Shown: in pieces, positions 8,041 through 14,908 of the stretch
Layout of the letters: every line of letters begins with the position of its first letter
How positions within the stretch are numbered: position 1 is the first letter of the stretch
Assembly (NCBI GenBank): GCA_946408345.1
Contig: CAMJRR010000016.1
Span: 1 to 64,000, forward strand
Direction: 5' to 3'
Origin: an uncultured Bacteroidales bacterium
GTDB taxonomy: Bacteria; Bacteroidota; Bacteroidia; Bacteroidales; F082
DNA: 64,000 nt
Notes under the pieces: generated by a model
What the model saw: only the letters and a program-made list of their open reading frames with translations
Databases searched by the model: none
Told to the model about the DNA's origin: nothing
Program-made: the position numbers and the translations under genes

Positions 8041-9294
8041 ATGAACACCACCAACATCCTCAACGCCTACACCATAGCCAAGGAACGCTACGCCGCCCTC
8101 GGCATCGACACCGACAAAGCCATCGCCACCCTCGAGAAGACCCCCATCTCACTGCACTGCTGGCAGACCGACGACGTGATGGGCTTCGAGAGCAACGCCG
8201 GCCTCTCGGGCGGCATCCAGACTACTGGCAACTACCCAGGTCGCGCCCGCACCATCGACGAGGTGCGCGCCGACCTCGAGTTCGTCAACTCGCTGCTCGC
8301 TGGAACACAACGCGTCAACCTGCATGAAATTTACGGCGACTTCGGCGGCAAGTTCGTCGACCGCGACCAAGTGGGCATGGAGCACTTCCAGAGCTGGATC
8401 GACTGGGGCAAAGCGGTGGACATGAAGCTCGACTTCAACTCTACCTCCTTCGGCCATCCAAAGAGTGGAGACCTCAGCCTCGCCAACCCAGACCCCGTCA
8501 TCCGCAACTTTTGGATCGAGCACACCAAACGCTGTCGCCGCATCGCCGATGCCATGGGCAAGGCACAAGGCGACCCCTGCATCATGAACATCTGGGTACA
8601 CGACGGTCTGAAAGACCTCACCGTGGAACGCAAACGCTACCGGGAGCTGCTGGCTGAATCCTTGGATGAAATCTTGGCCGACGACCTGCCCGACATGAAA
8701 TCTTGCGTCGAGGCTAAACTCTTTGGCATCGGATTGGAGAGTTTTACCGTCGGCTCGCACGACTTTTACGCGGGCTATTGTGCTACACGCAAGGTCATCT
8801 ACACCCTCGACACAGGCCACTACGAACCTACCGAAAACGTCTCCGACATGATTCCTTCGCTGCTTCTCTATGTGCCCGAGCTGATGCTGCACGTCAGCCG
8901 TCCCATCCGCTGGGACTCCGACCATGTGACCCTCATGAACGACCAGACCCTCGACCTCTTCAAGGAAATCGTCCGCGCCGAAGCCCTCCACCGCGCTCAT
9001 ATCGGCCTCGACTATTTTGACGCGTCCATTAATAGAATAGGTGCCTACCTTATTGGCACCCGCGCCACCCAGAAATGCCTGCTACAAGCCTTGTTGGAGC
9101 CGATTGATTTGCTGCGCCAATATGAAGACAAGGGACAAGGCTTTGAGAAATTAGCCTTGATGGAAGAGATGAAATCCCTGCCCTTTGGAGCCGTCTATGA
9201 CTACTTCAATCTGAAGAATGATGTGCCTGTCGGTGAGGAGTTTATCGGAAGGATACAGCAATATGAAAGAGAAGTGACAATGAAAAGATGTTGA
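8041..9294 (+). CDS. rhaA: L-rhamnose isomerase
   Basis: 417 residues from the ATG at 8041, the usual length for the family; the in-frame TTG-like extension to 8020 falls in non-conserved DNA. The enzyme converts L-rhamnose to L-rhamnulose in the cytoplasm with a divalent metal. Landmarks: SNAGLSGGIQTTGNYPG near the N-terminus, LHEIYGDFGG, DFNSTSFGHPKSGDLSLANPD (metal and substrate region), WVHDGLKD, LDTGHYEPTENVSDM and ISRPIRWDSDHV-like LHVSRPIRWDSDHV. These are typical of RhaA/RhaI. It follows rhaB, as in the Bacteroides rhaK-rhaI order. Confidence 0.95.
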   Translation: MNTTNILNAYTIAKERYAALGIDTDKAIATLEKTPISLHCWQTDDVMGFESNAGLSGGIQTTGNYPGRARTIDEVRADLEFVNSLLAGTQRVNLHEIYGDFGGKFVDRDQVGMEHFQSWIDWGKAVDMKLDFNSTSFGHPKSGDLSLANPDPVIRNFWIEHTKRCRRIADAMGKAQGDPCIMNIWVHDGLKDLTVERKRYRELLAESLDEILADDLPDMKSCVEAKLFGIGLESFTVGSHDFYAGYCATRKVIYTLDTGHYEPTENVSDMIPSLLLYVPELMLHVSRPIRWDSDHVTLMNDQTLDLFKEIVRAEALHRAHIGLDYFDASINRIGAYLIGTRATQKCLLQALLEPIDLLRQYEDKGQGFEKLALMEEMKSLPFGAVYDYFNLKNDVPVGEEFIGRIQQYEREVTMKRC

Positions 9295-9373
9295 ATTGTT
9301 GATTGTTTAATTGTTGAATCGTTTGACCCGCCTCAAACAACAATTAAACAATTCAACACCAAACAATTAAACA
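9295..9373. repeat. CAATTAAACAATTCAAC repeat between rhaA and the transporter
   Basis: The gap consists of inverted copies of an AT-rich word: TTGTTGATTGTTTAATTGTTGAA on the left and CAACAATTAAACAATTCAAC plus CAAACAATTAAACAAT on the right, so it can fold on itself. The same word occurs inside the GH78 gene at 16189-16233. Confidence 0.75.
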
Positions 9374-10717
9374 ATGAATAAAGGAAGTCTAAAAAGCACC
9401 ATCGCCGTCTCGCTGACCAACTACTTGGATGCCGGTGCTATCGTCGCAGGAGCCAGTGGCCTGACGTTGTGGCAAAAATATCTGGGCCTCACCGAGGTGC
9501 ATCTCGGCTGGCTCAACTTCATCAGTGCCAACTGCTTGGGTGCCGCCCTCGGTGCCATCATCGGTGGTTTCTTGGCCGACAAATACGGACGCAAGTTCAT
9601 CTACACCTACAACCTGCTTGTGTATATGGTGGGCGTGCTGCTCATCATGCTCTCCGTCAGCTTCCCGATGTTGTTGGCGGGATTCTTAGTGACGGGCATC
9701 TCGGTAGGCATCGGCGTGCCGGCCTCATGGACCTACATCTCTGAAAGCTCCGAGAACGACAAACGCGGCCGCAACATCTGCATCTCCCAGATGTCATGGG
9801 GCTTCGGTCCGATGATCATCCTGCTGTTGGGCATGTTCTTCGCCCCCGATGGCTATCTGTTCGGCTGGGTCGAAAGCATAGCGTACACCTTTGGCGGAGC
9901 CGACCTGCCCATTGAAGCCGTCAACGTGTTCAGCTCGCGCATCGTCTTCTTCTCATTGCTGATTGTGGCATTCATCGCATGGAACCTGCAGCGCAAACTG
10001 GAGGAAAGCACTGAGTGGAAAGCTAGCCAAGAAGCCGCTAAGGCCAAAGGAGAAGATACTGGTCTTTGGCACGCTTTCAAGGTGTTGTTCTCCAACAAAA
10101 CCGCTATCAAGACTGCGTGTTTCCTTGCTGTCATTTACCTCACCTGGAACCTGGTGGCCTCGGTGTTGGGCTTCTTCCAACCGCATATCTATGAGACGGC
10201 AGGTGGCATCAGCAACGAACAAGCCAACTGGATGAACTGCATCCAATGGGCCATCATTGTGTTCGTCACCTTCCTGCTCTCCAAGGTCATCGACAGGACA
10301 AGTCATAAACTAATCTATATCTTAGGTCTACTCTTTGCAATCAGTGCCTGGGTTATCATTGTGGCCGTCGGCGTGAATGGTACCGCAGGGCTGTGGCTCT
10401 TCACCATCCTGTGGGGCATCGAAGGCGGTATGTCAGTACAAATCTTCTACGCTTTATGGGGCTCGGAGTTGTTTCCCGCCAAGTTCCGCGCTGGCGCACA
10501 AGGACTGATGTTCTTCGTCGTCAGGGGACTATCGGCTGTATGGGGGCTGGTGTTCGCTTTCATCTATGGCGAAAACGGCGAAGGCTTCACCATGGCCGCC
10601 TACTGCATGATTGGCTTGCTGCTCATCTCGTTAATTGTGGGCGTCATCGGCTGCCCCAACACCCGCGGCAAGTCGCTGGCACAAATCACTAAGGAACGCT
10701 ATGGAGAAGAGTATTAG
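9374..10717 (+). CDS. MFS sugar porter, candidate L-rhamnose permease
   Basis: 447 residues with about twelve membrane segments. The loop 2-3 signature GGFLADKYGRKFIY and the sugar-porter-like IGVPASWTYISESS in segment 4-5 place it in the sugar porter branch of the major facilitator superfamily. It sits between rhaA and rhaD, where Bacteroides thetaiotaomicron has a RhaT-type (drug/metabolite superfamily) rhamnose permease; this protein is longer and unrelated to RhaT. The most economical reading is that it imports L-rhamnose by proton symport over the inner membrane. The substrate is inferred from position only. Confidence 0.8.
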   Translation: MNKGSLKSTIAVSLTNYLDAGAIVAGASGLTLWQKYLGLTEVHLGWLNFISANCLGAALGAIIGGFLADKYGRKFIYTYNLLVYMVGVLLIMLSVSFPMLLAGFLVTGISVGIGVPASWTYISESSENDKRGRNICISQMSWGFGPMIILLLGMFFAPDGYLFGWVESIAYTFGGADLPIEAVNVFSSRIVFFSLLIVAFIAWNLQRKLEESTEWKASQEAAKAKGEDTGLWHAFKVLFSNKTAIKTACFLAVIYLTWNLVASVLGFFQPHIYETAGGISNEQANWMNCIQWAIIVFVTFLLSKVIDRTSHKLIYILGLLFAISAWVIIVAVGVNGTAGLWLFTILWGIEGGMSVQIFYALWGSELFPAKFRAGAQGLMFFVVRGLSAVWGLVFAFIYGENGEGFTMAAYCMIGLLLISLIVGVIGCPNTRGKSLAQITKERYGEEY

Positions 10718-10727
10718 ACACGACACT

Positions 10728-10816
10728 GCGTCGCTTCGCGTCATTGCGAGGAGGTACGACGAAGCAATCCAGAAATAGAGTTTTTTATCTAGATTGCTTC
10801 GTTCCTCGCAATGACG
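10728..10816. repeat. Dispersed palindromic repeat (CGTCATTGCGAGGA family), copy 1
   Basis: Perfect 14-bp outer arms (10739-10752 CGTCATTGCGAGGA; 10803-10816 its reverse complement) and inner arms around GAAGCAATC/GATTGCTTC, with an AT-rich centre. The structure resembles a MITE or REP doublet. A degenerate second copy lies at 61583-61665. Confidence 0.85.
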
Positions 10817-10840
10817 TCAGTCCCGAAAAACAAATGAAAA

Positions 10841-11665
10841 ATGGAAAGCATCATTAATATTAATCCCGAACTAAAATACCAAATCGACCAGGTCGCCGAG
10901 GTTGCTGACTATCTTTGGCAGAAAGGCTGGGCCGAGCGCAATGGCGGCAATATCGTCATCAATGTCACCGATCAACTTAACTCCCAACTTGTACGGCTGC
11001 CACAGTGTGACAGCCCTACAACCCCAATCGCCATTGGAACGACATTACCTAATCTAAAAGGCTGCTATTTCTTTTGCAAAGGCACCAACCGCCGCATGCG
11101 CGACCTCGCCCGCTGGCCCATGGACAACGGCTCCGTCATCCGCATCCTCGACGACTGCGCCCATTACGAAATCATCGCCGACAAACCCGTGATGCCCACC
11201 TCGGAGTTGCCTTCCCACCTCAGCGTCCACAATTACTTGATTGGCAAAGGCTTGCCTTACAAAGCCTCGCTCCACACCCATCCCATCGAGTTGGTAGCGA
11301 TGACGCATTATCGTCCATTCCTAGAAAAGGACGTGTTGACTCAAATCCTTTGGTCGATGATACCTGAGACACGGGCGTTTTGTCCGAAAGGTTTAGGTAT
11401 TGTGCCCTACTTGTTGCCGTCGAGTATAGCCCTAGGCGAAGCCACCCTCAACACCCTGGATGAAGGCTACGACGTGGTGATATGGGAGAAACACGGCGTA
11501 TTTGCCGTCGACACTGACATCATGGCCGCCTTCGACCAAGTGGATGTGCTGAACAAAGCCGCGCAAATCTACATGAGTGCCCGCAGCATGGGCTTCGAGC
11601 CGGAAGGCATGAGCGAGGCGCAGATGAAAGAGTTGGCTGATGTGTTTGGATTGGCGAAAAATTAA
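10841..11665 (+). CDS. rhaD: Rhamnulose-1-phosphate aldolase
   Basis: 274 residues, the same length as the E. coli enzyme. It is a class II (zinc) aldolase of the RhaD/FucA family that splits L-rhamnulose 1-phosphate into dihydroxyacetone phosphate and L-lactaldehyde. Zinc ligands are visible in LHTHPIELV (His145 and His147, matching the HxH pair of the E. coli enzyme), and WEKHGVFAVD supplies the third histidine. The N-terminal WAERNGGNIVIN matches the phosphate-binding loop. It closes the rhamnose operon; no lactaldehyde reductase and no AraC-type RhaR gene is present nearby, so these must be elsewhere. Confidence 0.95.
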   Translation: MESIININPELKYQIDQVAEVADYLWQKGWAERNGGNIVINVTDQLNSQLVRLPQCDSPTTPIAIGTTLPNLKGCYFFCKGTNRRMRDLARWPMDNGSVIRILDDCAHYEIIADKPVMPTSELPSHLSVHNYLIGKGLPYKASLHTHPIELVAMTHYRPFLEKDVLTQILWSMIPETRAFCPKGLGIVPYLLPSSIALGEATLNTLDEGYDVVIWEKHGVFAVDTDIMAAFDQVDVLNKAAQIYMSARSMGFEPEGMSEAQMKELADVFGLAKN

Positions 11666-11681
11666 AAAATGATTATTTTTG
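11651..11681 (+). promoter_or_regulatory. Promoter of the secreted protein gene at 11710
   Basis: TTG at 11651-11653, 20 bp gap, TATTTTTG at 11674-11681 (exact TAnnTTTG). It partly overlaps the end of rhaD, so the next gene is probably a separate transcription unit. Confidence 0.65.
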
Positions 11682-11709
11682 CAACGGATTAATAATAAAA
11701 ACATACATC

Positions 11710-12285
11710 ATGAAAAGGTATATCTTATCTGCAATCTTGCTTGTTGTCGCTTTGACCCTCAACGCCCAAGACAACAGTCATCGTTATGGAATTAAGTCAG
11801 GCATCATCCATGAGTATTCCAAGTTGAATGAACACATCACTCCCGACGTACGCTATTTCGATGACTACGGCGATAGCGAAGCCATTGTACAAACCATCGA
11901 CATGGGTGCTTTAGGTTCCTATGAAAACACCACGGTCACTAAGAAAGAAAAAGCATGGATGTATAACGAGGCTGGCAAACCCAAGAGTTTCGACAACCCC
12001 ATTCCCGACTTGACTTTCATCAATCCTTCCCAAGACGTCATTGAAAAGTACAAACTAGTTGACACTGGCGAAGAAGAAGTGATTTTGGGTCGGACATGTC
12101 ACAAGTTCACTTACGAGACCTTGATGGGCAGGAGGAACAAAGTCATCTACAACACCGTTTGGGTATATCAAGGCATCGTGTTGAAAAGCATTATGAAAAA
12201 CGGACGTCAGGAGACTTATTATGAGGTGACTGATTTCCAAGAAAACGTGGAGGTCCCAGCAGAGGTTTTCGTCATTCCTGAGTGA
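11710..12285 (+). CDS. Secreted protein of unknown function, DUF4412/LolA-like
   Basis: 191 residues with a signal peptide (MKRYILSAILLVVALTLNAQ). The mature protein reads like a small periplasmic beta-rich protein: IIHEYSKLNEHITPDVRYFDDYGDSEAIVQ, then DTGEEEVILGRTCHKFTYE, then VWVYQGIVLKSIMKNGRQETYYEVTDFQENVEVPAEVF. The pattern 'GkxCkkxxY... xxWvyxGivLkxxxxxxg' recalls DUF4412 and outer-membrane lipoprotein-sorting-like families in Bacteroidota. I cannot assign a role. It is followed by an unknown gene after only 7 bp. Confidence 0.6.
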   Translation: MKRYILSAILLVVALTLNAQDNSHRYGIKSGIIHEYSKLNEHITPDVRYFDDYGDSEAIVQTIDMGALGSYENTTVTKKEKAWMYNEAGKPKSFDNPIPDLTFINPSQDVIEKYKLVDTGEEEVILGRTCHKFTYETLMGRRNKVIYNTVWVYQGIVLKSIMKNGRQETYYEVTDFQENVEVPAEVFVIPE

Positions 12286-12292
12286 TAATCTG

Positions 12293-12733
12293 ATGTTAGA
12301 GAGCTATCTGGAAAAGCCTTATTGGGTAGTGGATTTCCTCCCCAAACAAGTGCCGGAGAATGGAGGCGGAAGGTTCTTCTCCGTAGAGCAGTATTACTTA
12401 GAACCAACGCGCTATGCCATTTTGCGTGAGCACTTTTCCGACATCCTACTAAAGTTGTACTGTTACTACGATTTGCGTTTGTTCATAGGCGACGACACCG
12501 AAGGTATCTTCAACCCTGAGCCTGAAATGCTTGCCGACCTTGTCAAAGGCAACCAAGACCATTTATGCATCCTCATCGGTACATCAGAAGCCCTCATTAC
12601 TCTGAGTCGCGATGACATGTGTATGACCGTTTACGCGCCTTCCAAAAACCTGCTGGAACTGATTCGGACGCTTGCTGGAACTGTGGGGTTGTTTGTTTGG
12701 AAGCCAAAAAACACTGACAATAAAAACCTTTGA
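12293..12733 (+). CDS. Conserved hypothetical protein
   Basis: 146 residues, cytoplasmic (no signal or membrane segment). It starts 7 bp behind the secreted protein and is probably translated from the same mRNA. Notable stretches are PYWVVDFLPKQVPENGGGRFFSVEQYYLEP near the N-terminus and DHLCILIGTSEALITLSRDDMCMTVYAP near the C-terminus; the latter looks like an alternating beta-alpha fold. The pattern is reminiscent of small Bacteroidales proteins with no assigned function. No function is proposed. Confidence 0.6.
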   Translation: MLESYLEKPYWVVDFLPKQVPENGGGRFFSVEQYYLEPTRYAILREHFSDILLKLYCYYDLRLFIGDDTEGIFNPEPEMLADLVKGNQDHLCILIGTSEALITLSRDDMCMTVYAPSKNLLELIRTLAGTVGLFVWKPKNTDNKNL

Positions 12734-12798
12734 GACATAGCACAATTAAATATTTTTCAAAAGATTACACTTTTGTTGCGACAAAAAAGATTTGTTGT

Positions 12799-12806
12799 TA
12801 TTTTTG
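12799..12806 (+). promoter_or_regulatory. -7 box (TATTTTTG) of the GNAT pair
   Basis: Exact TAnnTTTG match, 19 bp upstream of the small gene start at 12826. A TTTG lies at 12772-12775, 23 bp further up. Confidence 0.6.
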
Positions 12807-12825
12807 CACCATAAATCAATGCATT

Positions 12826-12969
12826 ATGTTAGGAATTGATACAAAACGGGAAATCATCACGGGAGAATTTGCCAGAAAAATATGGAGCGAAGTGCTTGCG
12901 ATGTGGCTTAAAGAAAAAACCGCCCAAACTGAAGAAACCGAACCAAAATACGAGGTAGAATGGCTGTGA
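12826..12969 (+). CDS. Small protein upstream of a GNAT toxin-like gene, possible antitoxin
   Basis: 47 residues (MLGIDTKREIITGEFARKI...EPKYEVEWL) beginning 20 bp after a good -7 box. It overlaps the next gene by 10 bp, so the two are translationally coupled. It is predicted to be mostly helical with an acidic C-terminal tail. It does not show the ribbon-helix-helix pattern of the DUF1778 antitoxins that normally accompany TacT/AtaT toxins, and it is shorter than those. An antitoxin role is a guess based on position; it could equally be a leader peptide. Confidence 0.45.
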   Translation: MLGIDTKREIITGEFARKIWSEVLAMWLKEKTAQTEETEPKYEVEWL

Positions 12970-13529
12970 AAAGTTTGACCATCCGACCTTTGGTTGACGC
13001 ATCGCTTTTGGCTGATTTTCACTGTGGTATTCAAGCCATGGACGATTTCATCCATTCGGGGCTGGCCGAGAGTATCCGCAACCATTATTGCAATTCTTAT
13101 TCAGTTTTTCTGGGTTCCGAATTGGTTGCTATGTTTGCACTTGGATTTGATTCCTTGGAATTGGACTCGGAATCTCTCGAAGAAATGGCTGATGGTTCAA
13201 ATACTGGCAATAAGCCCAATTTATCACAAGGTTATGTTGAAACTTTTTTGAGCAAGCACCATTATCCTGCTTTGGAAATTGCTTATTTAGCCGTTGAAGA
13301 AAAATACCGTTCACAAGGGATTGGTAAGGCGGTTGTGAATGCCATTGCAGATATGGCACAAAAACAAAAAATAGCTGGATGTATGTTTCTTACCGTAGAG
13401 GCGTACATCGAACAAGACTATTCTGCTGTTCCCTTCTATTACAAATGTCGATTTGAACCTTGTGAGTACAAGAAACCTAATAAAGAAACTTTAAGGATGT
13501 TTAGGGCGTTGTATCCACAAATTGAATGA
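12960..13529 (+). CDS. GNAT acetyltransferase, TacT/AtaT toxin-like
   Basis: 189 residues. The N-terminal LADFHCGIQAMDDFIHSGL fits the 'F-x-C-G-x-x-x-x-D-x-F' opening of GNAT toxins of type II toxin-antitoxin systems. The acetyl-CoA loop is LAVEEKYRSQGIGKAVV (R/QxxGxG/A), and AVPFYYKCRFEP carries the late Tyr that closes the GNAT fold. Family members acetylate aminoacyl-tRNA and stop translation. The body is somewhat longer than usual because of an acidic insert (DSLELDSESLEEMADGSN) at ~residues 60-80. It overlaps the preceding 47-residue gene. A plain GNAT enzyme acting on another substrate remains possible. Confidence 0.75.
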   Translation: MAVKSLTIRPLVDASLLADFHCGIQAMDDFIHSGLAESIRNHYCNSYSVFLGSELVAMFALGFDSLELDSESLEEMADGSNTGNKPNLSQGYVETFLSKHHYPALEIAYLAVEEKYRSQGIGKAVVNAIADMAQKQKIAGCMFLTVEAYIEQDYSAVPFYYKCRFEPCEYKKPNKETLRMFRALYPQIE

Positions 13530-13616
13530 CTTATTTCTTATTCAATTGATATTGGGAGAGCAGATTGTGGAGGAAATAAAGTGATTGTATTAATTTGAAA
13601 CACAATGGGGTCCGAA

Positions 13617-13675
13617 TTACAAATCTTTATATTCAAAGCCAGTGGATTGTAAATCCGTTGAAACATAAAAGTGTC
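13617..13675. repeat. GGATTTGTAATCC-family repeat, left of the PLD gene
   Basis: CCGAATTACAAATCTTTATATTCA followed by GGATTGTAAATCCG and AAACATAA. It matches, with few changes, the right half of the fuller element at 29848-29905. Together with 14822-14900 it brackets the PLD gene. Confidence 0.75.
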
Positions 13676-13702
13676 ATAATTCACAATAAATAGCCGAATT
13701 GT

Positions 13703-14812
13703 ATGAATACAGAAACAGACACCATCGTTGAATACCTTGGTGATAAATTAAAACAACAAATCATCAAAGCAAAGAAAATATGGATAGCTGTAGCATTAGC
13801 AGGAGACTATTCCCTTGATTTGCTTTCTACCGTTTCTAAAAAATGTGAAGTAAACATTGTGGTTGGCATAGATCTTCCTACTCCTATTGGTGTCTTGCGG
13901 GAACTAAAAAAAAGATTTGGAAACACAAGAGTATATTTCAGTGAGTTTTTCCATCCAAAAATGTACTTATTTCAATCTGTTTCAGGAGAGTACGTTGCAT
14001 ATATTGGTTCTAGTAATTTCACCAAGGCTGGTATGACGAATAACATAGAACTTTCTTATCAAGTAAACAATCAGAAAGAATGTCTAAGAATTAAAGAATG
14101 GTTCAATACTGTTTTTGATAAAGCAAACGAGATCACGACATCTTTTCTCAATAACTACCGAGATTATTCCAATTCATTCGAAAGGCAGAAATTACAAAGA
14201 AGAAATCATCTACAAGCCATTATAGAAAGTCAGAAAGCTATTGTTGCAGATAATGAACAATTATTGAAAAGCATTTCTATATTACTAAAAAACGAAACCT
14301 GCAAAGAACGCATCAAAAGGAGAAAAAAGGTTGTGAAAGCTTTAAAGTCATATTTGGATTATGACAACGACTTTGAAAACATTGATGTGGATAGCTTCGC
14401 ATTTAGAGAACCTGAATTAGGACATATCATACCTATTTATAAAAACCAATGGCATGAAGCGGTTGAAAATGGATCATTAAAAAGATTATTTAGACTACTT
14501 TGCGATGATACTATCGATATTGAAGATAGAATACGAAAAGCCATGACTGACGAAAAAAACAAAATTGAAGGAGTAGGCATCAACTTTATCACAAAATTTT
14601 TGGTCGTACATAATCCAAAACTATATATGGTTTGGAATAATGTTGTTGAAGACTTCATTAAAGAGTATCATTTTGAGTTTGAAAAGGGTACAAAAATTTG
14701 GACAAAGTATAAGCTGCTTTGTGAGCATTTTTCAATTCTTTGCAAAAAGGTCGGTATAAAAAACTTCGCAGAACTTGATGCTGTTTTATTTGATGCTATG
14801 CAAAAAAGATAA
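13703..14812 (+). CDS. PLD-family (HKD-like) nuclease, orphan restriction- or defence-type protein
   Basis: 369 residues, cytoplasmic, clearly AT-richer than its neighbours. Residues 25-120 form a phospholipase-D-like half domain: His84 and Lys86 in FFHPKMYLF, then GSSNFTKAGM with Ser104/Asn105 and a following Glu in NNIE, as in NgoFVII/BfiI-type restriction nucleases and DEAD/PLD defence proteins. With one HxK per chain the active site would form in a dimer. Residues ~130-230 are charged and coiled. The C-terminal ~150 residues contain IEGVGINFITKFLVVHNPKLYMVWN, resembling the helical DNA-binding tail found in several restriction-like proteins. No methylase or partner gene is adjacent. Transfer is suggested by base composition and flanking repeats. 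Confidence 0.7.
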   Translation: MNTETDTIVEYLGDKLKQQIIKAKKIWIAVALAGDYSLDLLSTVSKKCEVNIVVGIDLPTPIGVLRELKKRFGNTRVYFSEFFHPKMYLFQSVSGEYVAYIGSSNFTKAGMTNNIELSYQVNNQKECLRIKEWFNTVFDKANEITTSFLNNYRDYSNSFERQKLQRRNHLQAIIESQKAIVADNEQLLKSISILLKNETCKERIKRRKKVVKALKSYLDYDNDFENIDVDSFAFREPELGHIIPIYKNQWHEAVENGSLKRLFRLLCDDTIDIEDRIRKAMTDEKNKIEGVGINFITKFLVVHNPKLYMVWNNVVEDFIKEYHFEFEKGTKIWTKYKLLCEHFSILCKKVGIKNFAELDAVLFDAMQKR

Positions 14813-14821
14813 GTAATCTCC

Positions 14822-14900
14822 CGTTTGGTCGGATTTGTAATCCGAACATATCGAACCCACGGATTTGAAATTTAAAACAAACAATAAACATTTGATAAAC
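14822..14900. repeat. GGATTTGTAATCC-family repeat, right of the PLD gene
   Basis: GGTCGGATTTGTAATCCGAACA, then ACGGATTTGAAAT and AATAAACATTTGATAAACA. It matches the left half of the element at 29780-29850 (GGTCGGATTTGTAATCCG ... ATAAACATTTAATAAACA). Confidence 0.75.
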
Positions 14901-14908
14901 AGAACATC

